Source: Stutzerimonas stutzeri
GTDB taxonomy: Bacteria; Pseudomonadota; Gammaproteobacteria; Pseudomonadales; Pseudomonadaceae
DNA: 64,000 nt
Assembly: GCA_002387205.1 (NCBI GenBank)
Contig: DGLA01000012.1
Coordinates: 62,001 to 126,000 of the forward strand
Direction: 5' to 3'
In this document: in pieces, positions 8,655 to 17,741 of the stretch
Numbering within the stretch: position 1 is the first letter of the stretch
Layout of the letters: the number at the start of each line of letters is the position of its first letter
Notes under the pieces: model-generated
Databases searched by the model: none
Told to the model about the DNA's origin: nothing
Seen by the model: only the letters and a program-made list of their open reading frames with translations
Program-made: the position numbers and the translations under genes

Positions 8655-10790
8655 ATGGCACGCAGCGTCAGCCTCGTATCGCGCATGCTACTGCTGTTGT
8701 GCGCACTGGCCAGCCCGGCGCTTTTTGCCCAGGCGCTGGACGAGCAGATCCAGCAGTTGTTTCCCAAGGCAACGCGCATCGAGCCTAAGCAGGATAATCC
8801 GCCCGTATACAGCGTCTTCCAGCTCGACGAGCTGCTCGGCTACGCCTTCGAATCCGCTGACTATTCCAATCTGCAGGGTTTCTCCGGCAAGCCGATCCGG
8901 CTGTTGATTGGCATGGACACCGCGGGTGTGCTTGCTGGTGTAAGGGTGCTGGAGCATCACGAGCCTGTGTTCCTGCATGGCCTTGGCGAACAGTCACTGT
9001 TCGACTTCGTCGAGCAGTACCGGCAGCAATCGATAGGCAAACCGATCGTGGTTGGGAGCGGGCAGGGCGCCGCCAGTGAAGGTGATTCGGTGACCCGACT
9101 CGACGGAGTGAGCAAGGCGACCGTGTCGGTGGTGATCCTCAACGAAACCGTTCTGCTCTCGGCATTGGAAGTTGCGCGGAAGTTGCTCGAAGGGTTCGCC
9201 AGTGGTCCCTTGGCGACCGCCAGGCCCGATCTGTACGAGCCCCTCACCTGGGCGCAACTGCTCGAGCGAGACTATCTGCAGCATTGGACGGTCAGTCGCG
9301 AAGAGGTCGAGCAGGTGCTCGGGTCCCTCGAGGGATACCTCGAGATCGATCCGGAAGGCGACGCGCAGCCATTCAGCGAGCTCTATTTCGCCTATCTGAA
9401 TGCGCCGAGCATTGGCCGCAACCTGCTCGGCGAGGCCGGTTTCGCCCGGCTCAACGAAGAGCTCAAGCCTGGCGAGCAGGCCTTGCTGGTGCTGTCTTCC
9501 GGCATGTACCGCCACGTACCGGACGACTTCGTTCCCGCCACTTCGCCGAGTCGCCTGGTGTTGATGCAGAACGAGCATGCCATCGAACTGCACGACATGA
9601 ACTTCAACAACGGCGCGGTGATGGAGCTGCTCGATGCGCCGCTGGATGGATTCGAGGCCAATGTCTTTCGCATCAAGACGCATAACGCCTTCAACCCGGC
9701 TGAACCGGCCGGATTGCGTTTGAATGTGAGCCTGCGGCGCAACCATCTGGTGGAAAGCAGCACCCCTTTCACCCGGGATTTCCAGCTCGATGGCGAGCTG
9801 TTCGACATCGCCGAGGCAGAGGCAGTCGTGGAGCCGACGCCTATCTGGCTGCGCATGTGGCAGGAGCGCTGGTGGCAGATCGGCGTGCTCGGCGTGGCGC
9901 TCGTCCTGTTGACCGGGGTGTTCGTCTGGCAGCACCGCATCAGTCGGCATAGCCGGGGCTTTCATCTGTTTCGCGCCGGCTTTCTGATATTCACGCTGGT
10001 GTTCGTGGGCCTGTACGCCCAGGGCCAGCTATCGGTGGTCAACATCTTCACACTGCTCCTGGCGCTGTGGCAGGACTTCGATATCCGCGTATTCCTGATG
10101 GACCCGGTGATCTTCATCCTCTGGAGCTTCACCTTTGTCAGTCTATTCGTCTGGGGCCGCGGGGTATTCTGCGGCTGGCTGTGTCCGTTCGGCGCGCTGC
10201 AGGAGATGCTCGGCTGGCTTGCCAAGCGACTGCGCATCCGTCAGTGGAAAGTATCCGACCGCCTTCACTTGCGTCTGCAGTGGCTGAAGTACCTGATCTT
10301 GATCGGACTGGTGCCGGTGGCCTTTTATTCATTGACGCTGGCCGAACGGCTTGCAGAGGTGGAACCGTTCAAGACCAGCATTACCCTGTTCTTCATGCGT
10401 TCCTGGCCGTTCGTGCTCTACGCGGCAATCCTGCTAGGGCTCGGCCTGTTTGTGCACAAGTTCTACTGCCGATACGTTTGCCCGCTCGGGGCCGGGCTGG
10501 CGATCCTCGGCAGGTTTCGCCTGTTCGCATGGCTCAAGCGCATCGACGCCTGTGGGCAACCCTGCCAGCACTGCAAGAACAGCTGCGAAATCGGCGCGAT
10601 CAGGCGCGACGGGCGCATCGACTATGACGAGTGCATCCAGTGCCTGGAGTGCATCGTCATTCTCAATAACGACGACCAGTGTGTCGCTACCATCAGTGCC
10701 CGGAAAAAGGCGGAGAAGGCGGCGCGGCATACAGGGGGCGAGCTGATCGCGACAGATGCCATGATGCCTCAGCCGGCGTCCGCGCCCTGA
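8655..10790 (+). CDS. Stand-alone NosR/NirI-family FMN-binding polyferredoxin
   Basis: A 711-residue membrane protein with the NosR plan: a signal peptide (LLLLCALASPALFAQA), a periplasmic FMN-binding domain with a possible covalent flavin site at Thr156 (DGVSKATVS), several membrane helices from about residue 410, two CxxxCP motifs (Cys506/Cys510 and Cys605/Cys609) and a cytoplasmic iron-sulfur tail with CGQPCQHCKNSC and CIQCLEC. NosR delivers electrons for nitrous-oxide reduction and is needed for nosZ expression. No nosZ, nosDFYL or apbE gene lies next to it, and I see no ANR/DNR-type TTGAT-N4-ATCAA box upstream. It may be a paralogue serving another periplasmic reductase. Confidence 0.82.
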   Translation: MARSVSLVSRMLLLLCALASPALFAQALDEQIQQLFPKATRIEPKQDNPPVYSVFQLDELLGYAFESADYSNLQGFSGKPIRLLIGMDTAGVLAGVRVLEHHEPVFLHGLGEQSLFDFVEQYRQQSIGKPIVVGSGQGAASEGDSVTRLDGVSKATVSVVILNETVLLSALEVARKLLEGFASGPLATARPDLYEPLTWAQLLERDYLQHWTVSREEVEQVLGSLEGYLEIDPEGDAQPFSELYFAYLNAPSIGRNLLGEAGFARLNEELKPGEQALLVLSSGMYRHVPDDFVPATSPSRLVLMQNEHAIELHDMNFNNGAVMELLDAPLDGFEANVFRIKTHNAFNPAEPAGLRLNVSLRRNHLVESSTPFTRDFQLDGELFDIAEAEAVVEPTPIWLRMWQERWWQIGVLGVALVLLTGVFVWQHRISRHSRGFHLFRAGFLIFTLVFVGLYAQGQLSVVNIFTLLLALWQDFDIRVFLMDPVIFILWSFTFVSLFVWGRGVFCGWLCPFGALQEMLGWLAKRLRIRQWKVSDRLHLRLQWLKYLILIGLVPVAFYSLTLAERLAEVEPFKTSITLFFMRSWPFVLYAAILLGLGLFVHKFYCRYVCPLGAGLAILGRFRLFAWLKRIDACGQPCQHCKNSCEIGAIRRDGRIDYDECIQCLECIVILNNDDQCVATISARKKAEKAARHTGGELIATDAMMPQPASAP

Positions 10791-10991
10791 CCGCCAACAG
10801 CCCTCTCGATCCGTAGGCGATGGCCTGCGGCTCATCAAGGATGGCGCCTGCGACCCGACTGCCCGGTTCTGCAAGGATGCAGAGCCGTTCTGCACCTGTG
10901 CGTATTGTTCATTTGCCTCACTCGGCTAGGATCGGGCGATTCTGTCGCCGGACCCATCGGCGTGTCTGGCTCTTTCCGAGATGAGGACTGC

Positions 10992-12179
10992 ATGGCTGAA
11001 CGTGAAATCATGATTGTTGGCGCAGTGCGAACCCCGATCGGTTCCTTTGGCGGTGCGCTGAAGAATGTGGACCTGATCTCCCTCGCCACGACCGTCTGCC
11101 GTGGCGTGCTGGAACGATCCAGTACGCCGCCGGACGCCGTCGGCCATGTGGTGATAGGCAATGTGATACCCACGGAACCACGGGACGGCTACCTGGCGCG
11201 CGTTGCCGCGGTGGATGCCGGCATTCCGTTGGAGACGCCTGCCTACAACGTCAATCGGCTCTGCGGCTCGGGGCTTCAGGCGGTCATTTCGGCGGCGCAG
11301 TCGATCCTGTTGGGTGATACCGACCTGGCCATTGGCGGCGGGGCGGAAAGCATGAGCCGTGGCCCTTTCATCCTGCCGAACCTGCGTTGGGGTGCGAGGC
11401 TGGGTGATAGCCAGGCGGTCGATTATATGAACACCCTGCTGCACGATCCCTGGGGCAAGTTTCATATGGGGGTGACGGCCGAAAACGTGGCCGAGCGCTA
11501 TGGCATCAGCCGCGAGCAGCAGGATGCCCTGGCGCTGGAGAGCCAGAGGCGCGCGGCACGCGCCGTGGAAAATGGCTATTTTCGCGACCAGATCGTTCCG
11601 GTCCAGGTTGCGGCGCACAAGGGCCATACGCTATTCGAAACCGACGAGCATCTGCGTCCTGACCTGACCATCGAACGGCTTGCTGCGCTGAAGCCGGCCT
11701 TCCGCACGGACAACGGCACGGTGACAGCGGGCAATGCCTCGGGCCTCAATGACGGCGCTGCGGCACTGGTCCTGGCTGAAGCCGGACGTGCGCGAGCGTT
11801 GGGCCTCACGCCCATGGCGCGACTTGTCAGTTACGCCCATGCCGGCGTGGATCCGGCATACATGGGTATTGGTCCGGTGCCGGCGGTGCGCAAGGTGCTG
11901 GAACGCGCCGGTCTCAGTCTTGACGATATGGACGTGATCGAGGCCAACGAAGCCTTCGCCGCCCAGGCGTGCGCGGTGATGCAGGAACTTGGCATGGACC
12001 CGGCGCGCGTCAACCCCAACGGATCGGGCATCGCCCTTGGGCATCCGGTCGGCGCAACCGGGGCGATCATTACCGTCAAGGCGGTGCATGAACTGCAAAG
12101 GACAGGTGGGCGTTACGCGCTGGTGACCATGTGCATCGGCGGAGGGCAAGGGATCGCAGCGATCTTTGAGCGCGTCTGA
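10992..12179 (+). CDS. Acetyl-CoA acetyltransferase (thiolase)
   Basis: A 395-residue thiolase that interconverts two acetyl-CoA and acetoacetyl-CoA, or cleaves 3-ketoacyl-CoA. It has the nucleophilic Cys91 in NRLCGSGLQA, the His of GHPVGATGA and the second catalytic Cys in CIGGGQG, all at normal spacing. I start at ATG 10992 (MAEREIMIVGAVRTPIG), which matches thiolase N-termini and has GAGG upstream; the longer open frame to 10905 adds a non-conserved leader. It is monocistronic by appearance. It could finish degradation of acetoacetyl-CoA produced by the CoA-transferase encoded 43 kb downstream. Confidence 0.92.
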   Translation: MAEREIMIVGAVRTPIGSFGGALKNVDLISLATTVCRGVLERSSTPPDAVGHVVIGNVIPTEPRDGYLARVAAVDAGIPLETPAYNVNRLCGSGLQAVISAAQSILLGDTDLAIGGGAESMSRGPFILPNLRWGARLGDSQAVDYMNTLLHDPWGKFHMGVTAENVAERYGISREQQDALALESQRRAARAVENGYFRDQIVPVQVAAHKGHTLFETDEHLRPDLTIERLAALKPAFRTDNGTVTAGNASGLNDGAAALVLAEAGRARALGLTPMARLVSYAHAGVDPAYMGIGPVPAVRKVLERAGLSLDDMDVIEANEAFAAQACAVMQELGMDPARVNPNGSGIALGHPVGATGAIITVKAVHELQRTGGRYALVTMCIGGGQGIAAIFERV

Positions 12180-12303
12180 CCGCGCCGCGCAGCCATCTCG
12201 TCGGAGGCAGACATAACCGATTGAAGAAACCGCCGGGCCTGCCGACAAGACAGGAGCGAGGTGATATCTCGGCACGAGACCGGCTTTCCCATCAGGACGA
12301 AAC

Positions 12304-13212
12304 ATGAACAACCTATCCGCCACCGATTCCTTATCGCTTCTGCTGTTCACGCTGCGCAGCGGCAAGCAGATGGCGATCAACCTGTTGAAAGTCAGCGAGA
12401 TCATCCCGACCCCTTCGCTGACTCGTCTGCCCGAATCACACCCGCATGTAAGAGGTGTAGCCACGCTGCGCGGGCATCCGCTGTCGGTGATCGATCTCAG
12501 CATGGCCATCGGCATGGCGCCGTTGCAGGACCCCAAGGGCGGTTGCCTGATCGTCACCGAAATCAGCCGCTCGAAGCAGGGCCTGCATGTTCAGGCCGTG
12601 GTCAGGATCGTACACATCCAGTCCTCGAAAATCCTGCCGCCGCCCTATGGCGCACGGTCCAACTCCTTCATCACCGGAACTGCCGAAGTGGATGGCGAGC
12701 TGATCCAGATTCTCGACGTGGAAAAGGTCATTCACAACATTGCGCCGGCTCCGGTCGATGCGGACATTTCGGAGCTGGATGACCAGGACGCACAGCTACT
12801 CACCGAGACCCGGGCGCTGGTCCTCGATGACAGCCAGGTGGCGCTGCACATGTCCGTGTCGGCCCTGAGCAAAATGGGTGTCACCTGCCATGCAGTCCGC
12901 AGCGCCCGCGAAGCATTCGAGAAGCTGGACAGCCTCAAGGGGGGCTACAACGCCATCAACATGGTTGTCTCCGACATCGAGATGCCGGAAATGGATGGCT
13001 ATTCATTTACCCAGTCCCTGCGCAAGCATCCCGATTACGCCTCCATCTATGTGCTGTTGCACACCTCGCTGGACAGCACCATCAGTACCGACAAAGCCAA
13101 GGCCGCCGGGGCCAATGACATCCTCACCAAGTTCTCGCCACCGGAGATGGCCAGGTGCATGCTGCGCGCTGCACGGGTGATTCACCTGGGCGAGGATGCA
13201 TCGGTCGCCTGA
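12304..13212 (+). CDS. cheV: Chemotaxis protein CheV (CheW-REC)
   Basis: A 302-residue coupling protein with an N-terminal CheW-like domain (about 10-165; LINLLKVSEI-type strands and HPHVRGVATLRGHPLSVIDL) and a C-terminal receiver (about 175-295). The receiver has acidic LDDSQ, the phospho-acceptor Asp224 in VVSDIEMPEMDG, and a Lys in the TKFSPPE segment. CheV links chemoreceptors to CheA and tunes adaptation by phosphorylation. No other che gene is adjacent, which is common for Pseudomonas cheV copies. CAGGA precedes the ATG. Confidence 0.93.
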   Translation: MNNLSATDSLSLLLFTLRSGKQMAINLLKVSEIIPTPSLTRLPESHPHVRGVATLRGHPLSVIDLSMAIGMAPLQDPKGGCLIVTEISRSKQGLHVQAVVRIVHIQSSKILPPPYGARSNSFITGTAEVDGELIQILDVEKVIHNIAPAPVDADISELDDQDAQLLTETRALVLDDSQVALHMSVSALSKMGVTCHAVRSAREAFEKLDSLKGGYNAINMVVSDIEMPEMDGYSFTQSLRKHPDYASIYVLLHTSLDSTISTDKAKAAGANDILTKFSPPEMARCMLRAARVIHLGEDASVA

Positions 13213-13452
13213 CGATCGGGGCGTTTGGTTCGTACGCCAACCTGTAGGAGCGAGGTCGGTGCGAAAGGCACAGCGCCTGCTTAGCTGCCGTACCTGCCGA
13301 AGCTCGCGTCGCGCGTGTTGACGTAGAGCGCATACAGCGAATGGCTGCTGGCCATGCACAGGCGGTCACCGCTTCCGCTTTGCTGTCCGAGTCTGGCAGA
13401 GCAATGACACGTAGAATGGTCCGCTCAGAGACAGACACCAGAGAGGCGGACG

Positions 13453-15816
13453 GTGGAACTAGAGCAGGGCTTCGTCCTGACCCGGCACTGGCGCGACACC
13501 GCGGCGGGTACCGAGGTGGAGTTCTGGCTGGCGACCGATTCCGGGCCGCGTCGGGTCCGTGTGCCGAACCAGCCGTCGGTGGCGTTCATCCCGGCAGAGC
13601 AGCAGCGCAAGGTCGAGCTGCTGCTAGAGGGCGAGCGCGACGTGGAGTTGCGACCGTTGAAGCTGACCGATTTCCGCCATCGCCCGGTACTCGGCCTCTA
13701 CTGCAATCAGCATCGGCAGTTGATGAATCTGGAGAAGCGCCTGCGCGGTGCAGGACTGGATGTGTACGAGGGCGACATCCGCCCGCCGGAGCGCTACCTG
13801 ATGGAGCGCTTTATCACCGCACCGGTGAGTTTTACCGGCCAGCCGAATGCGGGCGGCGTGCTGCTGGAGGCGCAGATCAAGCCTGCTCCGGACTACCGGC
13901 CGCAGCTCAGGCTTGTTTCGCTGGACATCGAAACGACCATGCGTGGCGAGCTGTATTCCATAGGCCTGGAAGGCTGTGGGCAGCGTCAGGTCTACATGCT
14001 CGGCCCGGCCAATGGCGACAGTGCTTCGGTGGATTTTCAGCTGGATTATTGCGACAGCCGCAAGCAGCTCATCGAGCGGCTCAACGACTGGATGGCGCTG
14101 CATGATCCCGACGCCATCATCGGTTGGAATCTCGTGCAGTTCGATCTGCGCGTCTTGCGTGATCAGGCCCAGCGCTATCAGGTGCCGCTGCGCCTGGGCC
14201 GGGGTGGGGAGGAGATGGCGTGGCGTGAGCATGGTGGTCGCGGCAATCACTTCTTCGCCGCCGCAGCGGGCCGCCTGATCATCGACGGCATCGAGGCGCT
14301 GCGTTCGGCGAGTTGGAGCTTCAACTCGTTCAGCCTGGAAAACGTCGCGCAGACACTGCTCGGTGAAGGCAAGGCCATCGACACGCCGTACCAGCGCATG
14401 GACGAAATCAACCGCATGTTCGCGGAGGACAAGCCGGCCCTGGCGCGCTACAACCTCAAGGATTGCGAGCTGGTCACGCGAATCTTCCACAGGACCGAGC
14501 TGCTGACCTTTCTGCTCGAACGCGCCACGGTCACCGGGCTTCCCGCTGACCGCATGGGCGGCTCGGTGGCGGCGTTCGAGCATCTATACATTCCCCTCAT
14601 GCATCGACAGGGCTTCGTCGCGCCGAATCTTGGCGAGCGGCCGCCGGAGGCCAGCCCCGGCGGCTTCGTGATGAATTCGCAGCCGGGCCTGTACGAATCG
14701 GTGCTGGTGCTGGATTACAAGAGCCTCTACCCCTCGATCATCCGCACCTTTCTCATCGACCCGGTAGGGCTGGTCGAGGGCATGCGCCAACCGGAAGACA
14801 GCGACTCGGTGCCCGGCTTTCGGGGTGCACGCTTCTCGCGTACGCGGCATTGCCTGCCGGCTATCGTCGAGCGCGTCTGGGAAGGCCGCGAGTCGGCCAA
14901 GCGCGAGGACAACAAACCGTTGTCCCAGGCGCTGAAGATCATCATGAATGCCTTCTACGGCGTGCTCGGTTCCAGCGGCTGTCGGTTCTTCGATCCGCGG
15001 CTGGCCTCGTCCATCACCCTGCGCGGCCACGAAATCATGCGCCGGACCCGGGCGCTGATCGAGGCCGAAGGCTATAGCGTGATCTATGGCGATACCGATT
15101 CCACCTTTGTCTGGCTCAAGCGCGCCCACAGCGATGAGGACGCGGCGCGTATCGGCAAGCAACTGGTGCAGCAGGTCAATGTGTGGTGGCGCGATCATCT
15201 GCAGCGTGACTACGGGCTGCAGAGCGCGCTGGAGCTGCAGTTCGAGAGCCACTTCAGGCGCTTCCTGATGCCGACCATTCGCGGCGCGGAGGAGGGCAGC
15301 AAGAAGCGCTATGCCGGGCTGGTCACCCGCCCGGATGGCAGCGATGGCCTGGTGTTCAAGGGGCTGGAAACGGTGCGCACCGACTGGTCGCCGCTGGCCC
15401 AGCAGTTCCAGCAGGAGCTGTACCGACGCATCTTCAACCGGCAACCCTATCAGGACTACGTGCGAGATTATGTCCAGCGCACCCTGGCGGGCGAGCTGGA
15501 CGAGCTGTTGATCTTCCGCAAGCGGCTGCGGCGGCGCCTGGATGACTACGAACGCAACGTGCCACCCCACGTACGCGCCGCGCGGATCGCCGATGATTAC
15601 AATCTGCAGCAGGGCCGGCAGCGGCAATACCAGAATGGCGGCTGGATCAGCTACCTGATCACGGTGGCCGGCCCGGAACCGCTCGAGGTGAGGCGCGCGC
15701 CGATCGACTACGACCACTATGTCAGCCGCCAGCTGCAACCCATCGCTGATGCCATCCTGCCGTTCGTGAATGACAGTTTCAGCGCGCTGATCGACGAGCA
15801 GCTTGGGCTGTTCTAG
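13453..15816 (+). CDS. polB: DNA polymerase II (family B)
   Basis: A 787-residue family B polymerase, the SOS-associated Pol II. The 3'-5' exonuclease motif I has Asp158 and Glu160 (SLDIETT). Polymerase motif A is DYKSLYPS (Asp421), motif B KIIMNAFYGVLGS, and motif C YGDTDS (Asp547, Asp549), so both activities look intact. The GTG at 13453 with GAGAGG about 7 nt upstream is the best start, since the N-terminus then matches Pol II. I found no good CTGT-N8-ACAG LexA box nearby. Its stop lies only 7 bp from the end of the convergent exchanger gene. A GGGCT/AGCCC hairpin at 15806-15820 overlaps the stop and may serve as terminator. Confidence 0.95.
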   Translation: MELEQGFVLTRHWRDTAAGTEVEFWLATDSGPRRVRVPNQPSVAFIPAEQQRKVELLLEGERDVELRPLKLTDFRHRPVLGLYCNQHRQLMNLEKRLRGAGLDVYEGDIRPPERYLMERFITAPVSFTGQPNAGGVLLEAQIKPAPDYRPQLRLVSLDIETTMRGELYSIGLEGCGQRQVYMLGPANGDSASVDFQLDYCDSRKQLIERLNDWMALHDPDAIIGWNLVQFDLRVLRDQAQRYQVPLRLGRGGEEMAWREHGGRGNHFFAAAAGRLIIDGIEALRSASWSFNSFSLENVAQTLLGEGKAIDTPYQRMDEINRMFAEDKPALARYNLKDCELVTRIFHRTELLTFLLERATVTGLPADRMGGSVAAFEHLYIPLMHRQGFVAPNLGERPPEASPGGFVMNSQPGLYESVLVLDYKSLYPSIIRTFLIDPVGLVEGMRQPEDSDSVPGFRGARFSRTRHCLPAIVERVWEGRESAKREDNKPLSQALKIIMNAFYGVLGSSGCRFFDPRLASSITLRGHEIMRRTRALIEAEGYSVIYGDTDSTFVWLKRAHSDEDAARIGKQLVQQVNVWWRDHLQRDYGLQSALELQFESHFRRFLMPTIRGAEEGSKKRYAGLVTRPDGSDGLVFKGLETVRTDWSPLAQQFQQELYRRIFNRQPYQDYVRDYVQRTLAGELDELLIFRKRLRRRLDDYERNVPPHVRAARIADDYNLQQGRQRQYQNGGWISYLITVAGPEPLEVRRAPIDYDHYVSRQLQPIADAILPFVNDSFSALIDEQLGLF

Positions 15817-15823
15817 CCCAGTG

Positions 15824-16867
15824 TCAGCCAAGCTCGCTTCTGGTGAGCACCATCAGGACGCCTGCGAAGTAGAGCCCGATCATTGCCACGCTCTCGAAGC
15901 CGATCCGGCCCAGGCCATGTTTTTCACGCCGTAGCAGACCCATCAGCAGCACTCCTGTCATCAAAATCGACAAGGCCACCCACAGCAGCACGCTACTGGA
16001 GGTGTGGTGATAGATAGAGCCGTCCCGGTAGGCGATATCCGAAGCGGCGACGAACAGGGTATCGAACGCGTTGCCGCCAATGATGCCGCCAACCGCTAAG
16101 GTCAGCGCACCACGTTTGACCGCGGCGACCGAAGTCACCAGTTCAGGCAGGGAGGTGACCACGGCCGTCAGCAGCACGCCAACGGCCGCCTCGCTGAGCC
16201 AGGTGCGCGCGGCGATTTCACTGGCCGAGGCCTGAAGTACCCAGCCGCTAACGCCAAGAATGGCCGCCATGATTACGAACTGCACCCAAAGCGACGTGAG
16301 CGAATGATCACCTGATTGGTCGTCAGGTGTGTCCTCGCGGGTTTCTTGTGTCAGTGTTGGCTGCCACATGGCTTCGTGTTGGCCCGTAGAAATCACCCGC
16401 AAGCCGTAGAAGTAGCCCAGCAGCAGCAGCAGGGTGACTGGATGAATGCTCCATACGGTGAAATCCGGGGAATAGCTGCCCACCATGATCAGTGAAAGCA
16501 GGCATAACACCAGCGCGCCCTGCATGAGGTTGCCGATCGACGCGGCAGCGTGTTCGAGATTGACTCGGCGCAGGCAGAGGTCGGCGACCGTCAGAAACAG
16601 CGTTTGCACCGCAATGCCGCCTAGCGCATTGCTCATTGCCAACTCAGGCTGCCCTCGCCACGCCGCAGTAACAGAGAGCACGATCCCGGACAACGACGTT
16701 GCCATGCCCAGTAAAACCGCACCGGCCATGGCCTCACCCATACCGGTGCGATCGGCGAGTTCATCCACCACGCGCGTCAGGCGGGTTCCCACTGCGCCGA
16801 TGACCACGGCGCATACGATCAACACGCCGACGCTTACTGGCAAACCCATGGCTTGAAGATCTAACAA
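15824..16867 (-). CDS. CaCA-family cation exchanger with degenerate first alpha repeat
   Basis: A 347-residue inner-membrane protein with about ten hydrophobic helices in two halves, the sodium/calcium exchanger fold. The second alpha repeat is canonical: TSLPELVTSVAAVKRG with Glu242, then GGIIGGNAFDT. The first repeat keeps the frame (MATSLSGIVLSVTAAWRG) but has Gly61 where exchangers carry the ion-binding Glu, and lacks the matching Asn/Asp in LGGIAVQT. It may move a different ion or use a different stoichiometry. A hydrophilic loop (about 170-190) separates the halves. Annotation as a calcium exchanger would be too specific. Confidence 0.8.
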   Translation of the reverse strand: MLDLQAMGLPVSVGVLIVCAVVIGAVGTRLTRVVDELADRTGMGEAMAGAVLLGMATSLSGIVLSVTAAWRGQPELAMSNALGGIAVQTLFLTVADLCLRRVNLEHAAASIGNLMQGALVLCLLSLIMVGSYSPDFTVWSIHPVTLLLLLGYFYGLRVISTGQHEAMWQPTLTQETREDTPDDQSGDHSLTSLWVQFVIMAAILGVSGWVLQASASEIAARTWLSEAAVGVLLTAVVTSLPELVTSVAAVKRGALTLAVGGIIGGNAFDTLFVAASDIAYRDGSIYHHTSSSVLLWVALSILMTGVLLMGLLRREKHGLGRIGFESVAMIGLYFAGVLMVLTRSELG

Positions 16868-17036
16868 TTGACTCTCCGGGGGGCTGTGCTGATGCAGGGA
16901 GTGATGGGTAGAGCGACAAGTGCGGCCAGGGGTTCAGCTCGCATGAAGGTCACCGGCATTGGTTTTGTGGATCAGCCATGCATGCACGCCGCTCCGTCGA
17001 AATGAAACGCTTCCGAACATTATCGACGGTAGTCCA

Positions 17037-17741
17037 TCAGCCTTTGCGGTTGGTGTATTGCTGCGCCAGGCGTTGTGCTGGCACGCCACAGGCGAACTTG
17101 AGCGCAAGCAGGCGGTTACGCAGGGAGCGGCGCCACCAGCCGTCGCGCTGCCAGCGTCTGGGATCGACGCGCACGCCATCATCCAGGCGGATAAAGGGGC
17201 CACATCTGCGCAGGCGCTTCACCAGCTCGACTTCCTCGAACAGCGGCCAGGGGCTGTGTTGACCGCAACTCCGATAATGGCTGGCGTCCACGAACAGACC
17301 CTGATCGCCGTAGGGCACGCCGAAACGGCAGCGCCAGTTGATCAGGGTTTCCAACAGTTGCCCTTGCCAGCCGACCTGGCCAGCGAAGCGAAAACGGAAA
17401 TAGCCGCCCGCCGCGCCGCTGCTCAACGCATCCAGCATCGCCTGTAGAGGCTCGCCAGGCAGCCTGGCGTCAGCATGAACAAACCACAGCAGCCGATACC
17501 TGGCCCGACTGGCACCGAGGCGCAATTGCTCGCCGCGGCAGGGATCGGCTGGCAGCCAGTGCGCGGCGAAGCGCTCGCAGAGGGCCTGGCATGTCTCGCT
17601 GCGGGCGCCGTCCACGACGATGATTTCGCCGGGTATCGCGGCCGTGATGAACAGTTGCACAAGCCTGTCCAGCAGCCGTGCCAGGGGCTGCTCGTCCCGC
17701 CAGCAGGGGATGATCACGCTGATGCCCTGGCGTTCAGGCAT
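17037..17741 (-). CDS. Arsenosugar-cluster glycosyltransferase, family 2 type (TIGR04283-like)
   Basis: A 234-residue GT-A glycosyltransferase. It starts MPERQGISVIIPCWRDEQPL and has the nucleotide-sugar site VVDGARSET and the metal-binding variant of DXD in WFVHADARLP. The catalytic-domain end is GVPYGDQGLFV and EEVELVKRL. It closely fits the family found beside arsS genes. The start at 17741 overlaps the upstream gene by 8 bp, which indicates translational coupling. The frame is open to 17918, but that extension lies inside the neighbouring gene. Its likely role is building or modifying the sugar portion of an arsenosugar; the acceptor is unknown. Confidence 0.85.
   Translation of the reverse strand: MPERQGISVIIPCWRDEQPLARLLDRLVQLFITAAIPGEIIVVDGARSETCQALCERFAAHWLPADPCRGEQLRLGASRARYRLLWFVHADARLPGEPLQAMLDALSSGAAGGYFRFRFAGQVGWQGQLLETLINWRCRFGVPYGDQGLFVDASHYRSCGQHSPWPLFEEVELVKRLRRCGPFIRLDDGVRVDPRRWQRDGWWRRSLRNRLLALKFACGVPAQRLAQQYTNRKG

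Noticed and set aside
8994..9965. Long leftward open frame opposite the NosR-like gene
   Set aside because: Antisense shadow of a well-supported gene, with no ribosome-binding site or recognisable domain.
13242..13275. REP-type repeat (GTAGGAGCGAG start)
   Set aside because: Only the first dozen bases resemble Pseudomonas REP sequences; the palindromic partner is missing.
13380..13452. LexA box upstream of polB
   Set aside because: The nearest candidate, CTGTCCGAG-type sequence near 13381, has 17 bp end to end instead of 16 and lacks the AT-rich core and ACAG end.
14584..15831. Long leftward open frame opposite polB
   Set aside because: It is the antisense of the conserved PolB frame, a usual effect of high GC and codon bias, and shows no family features.
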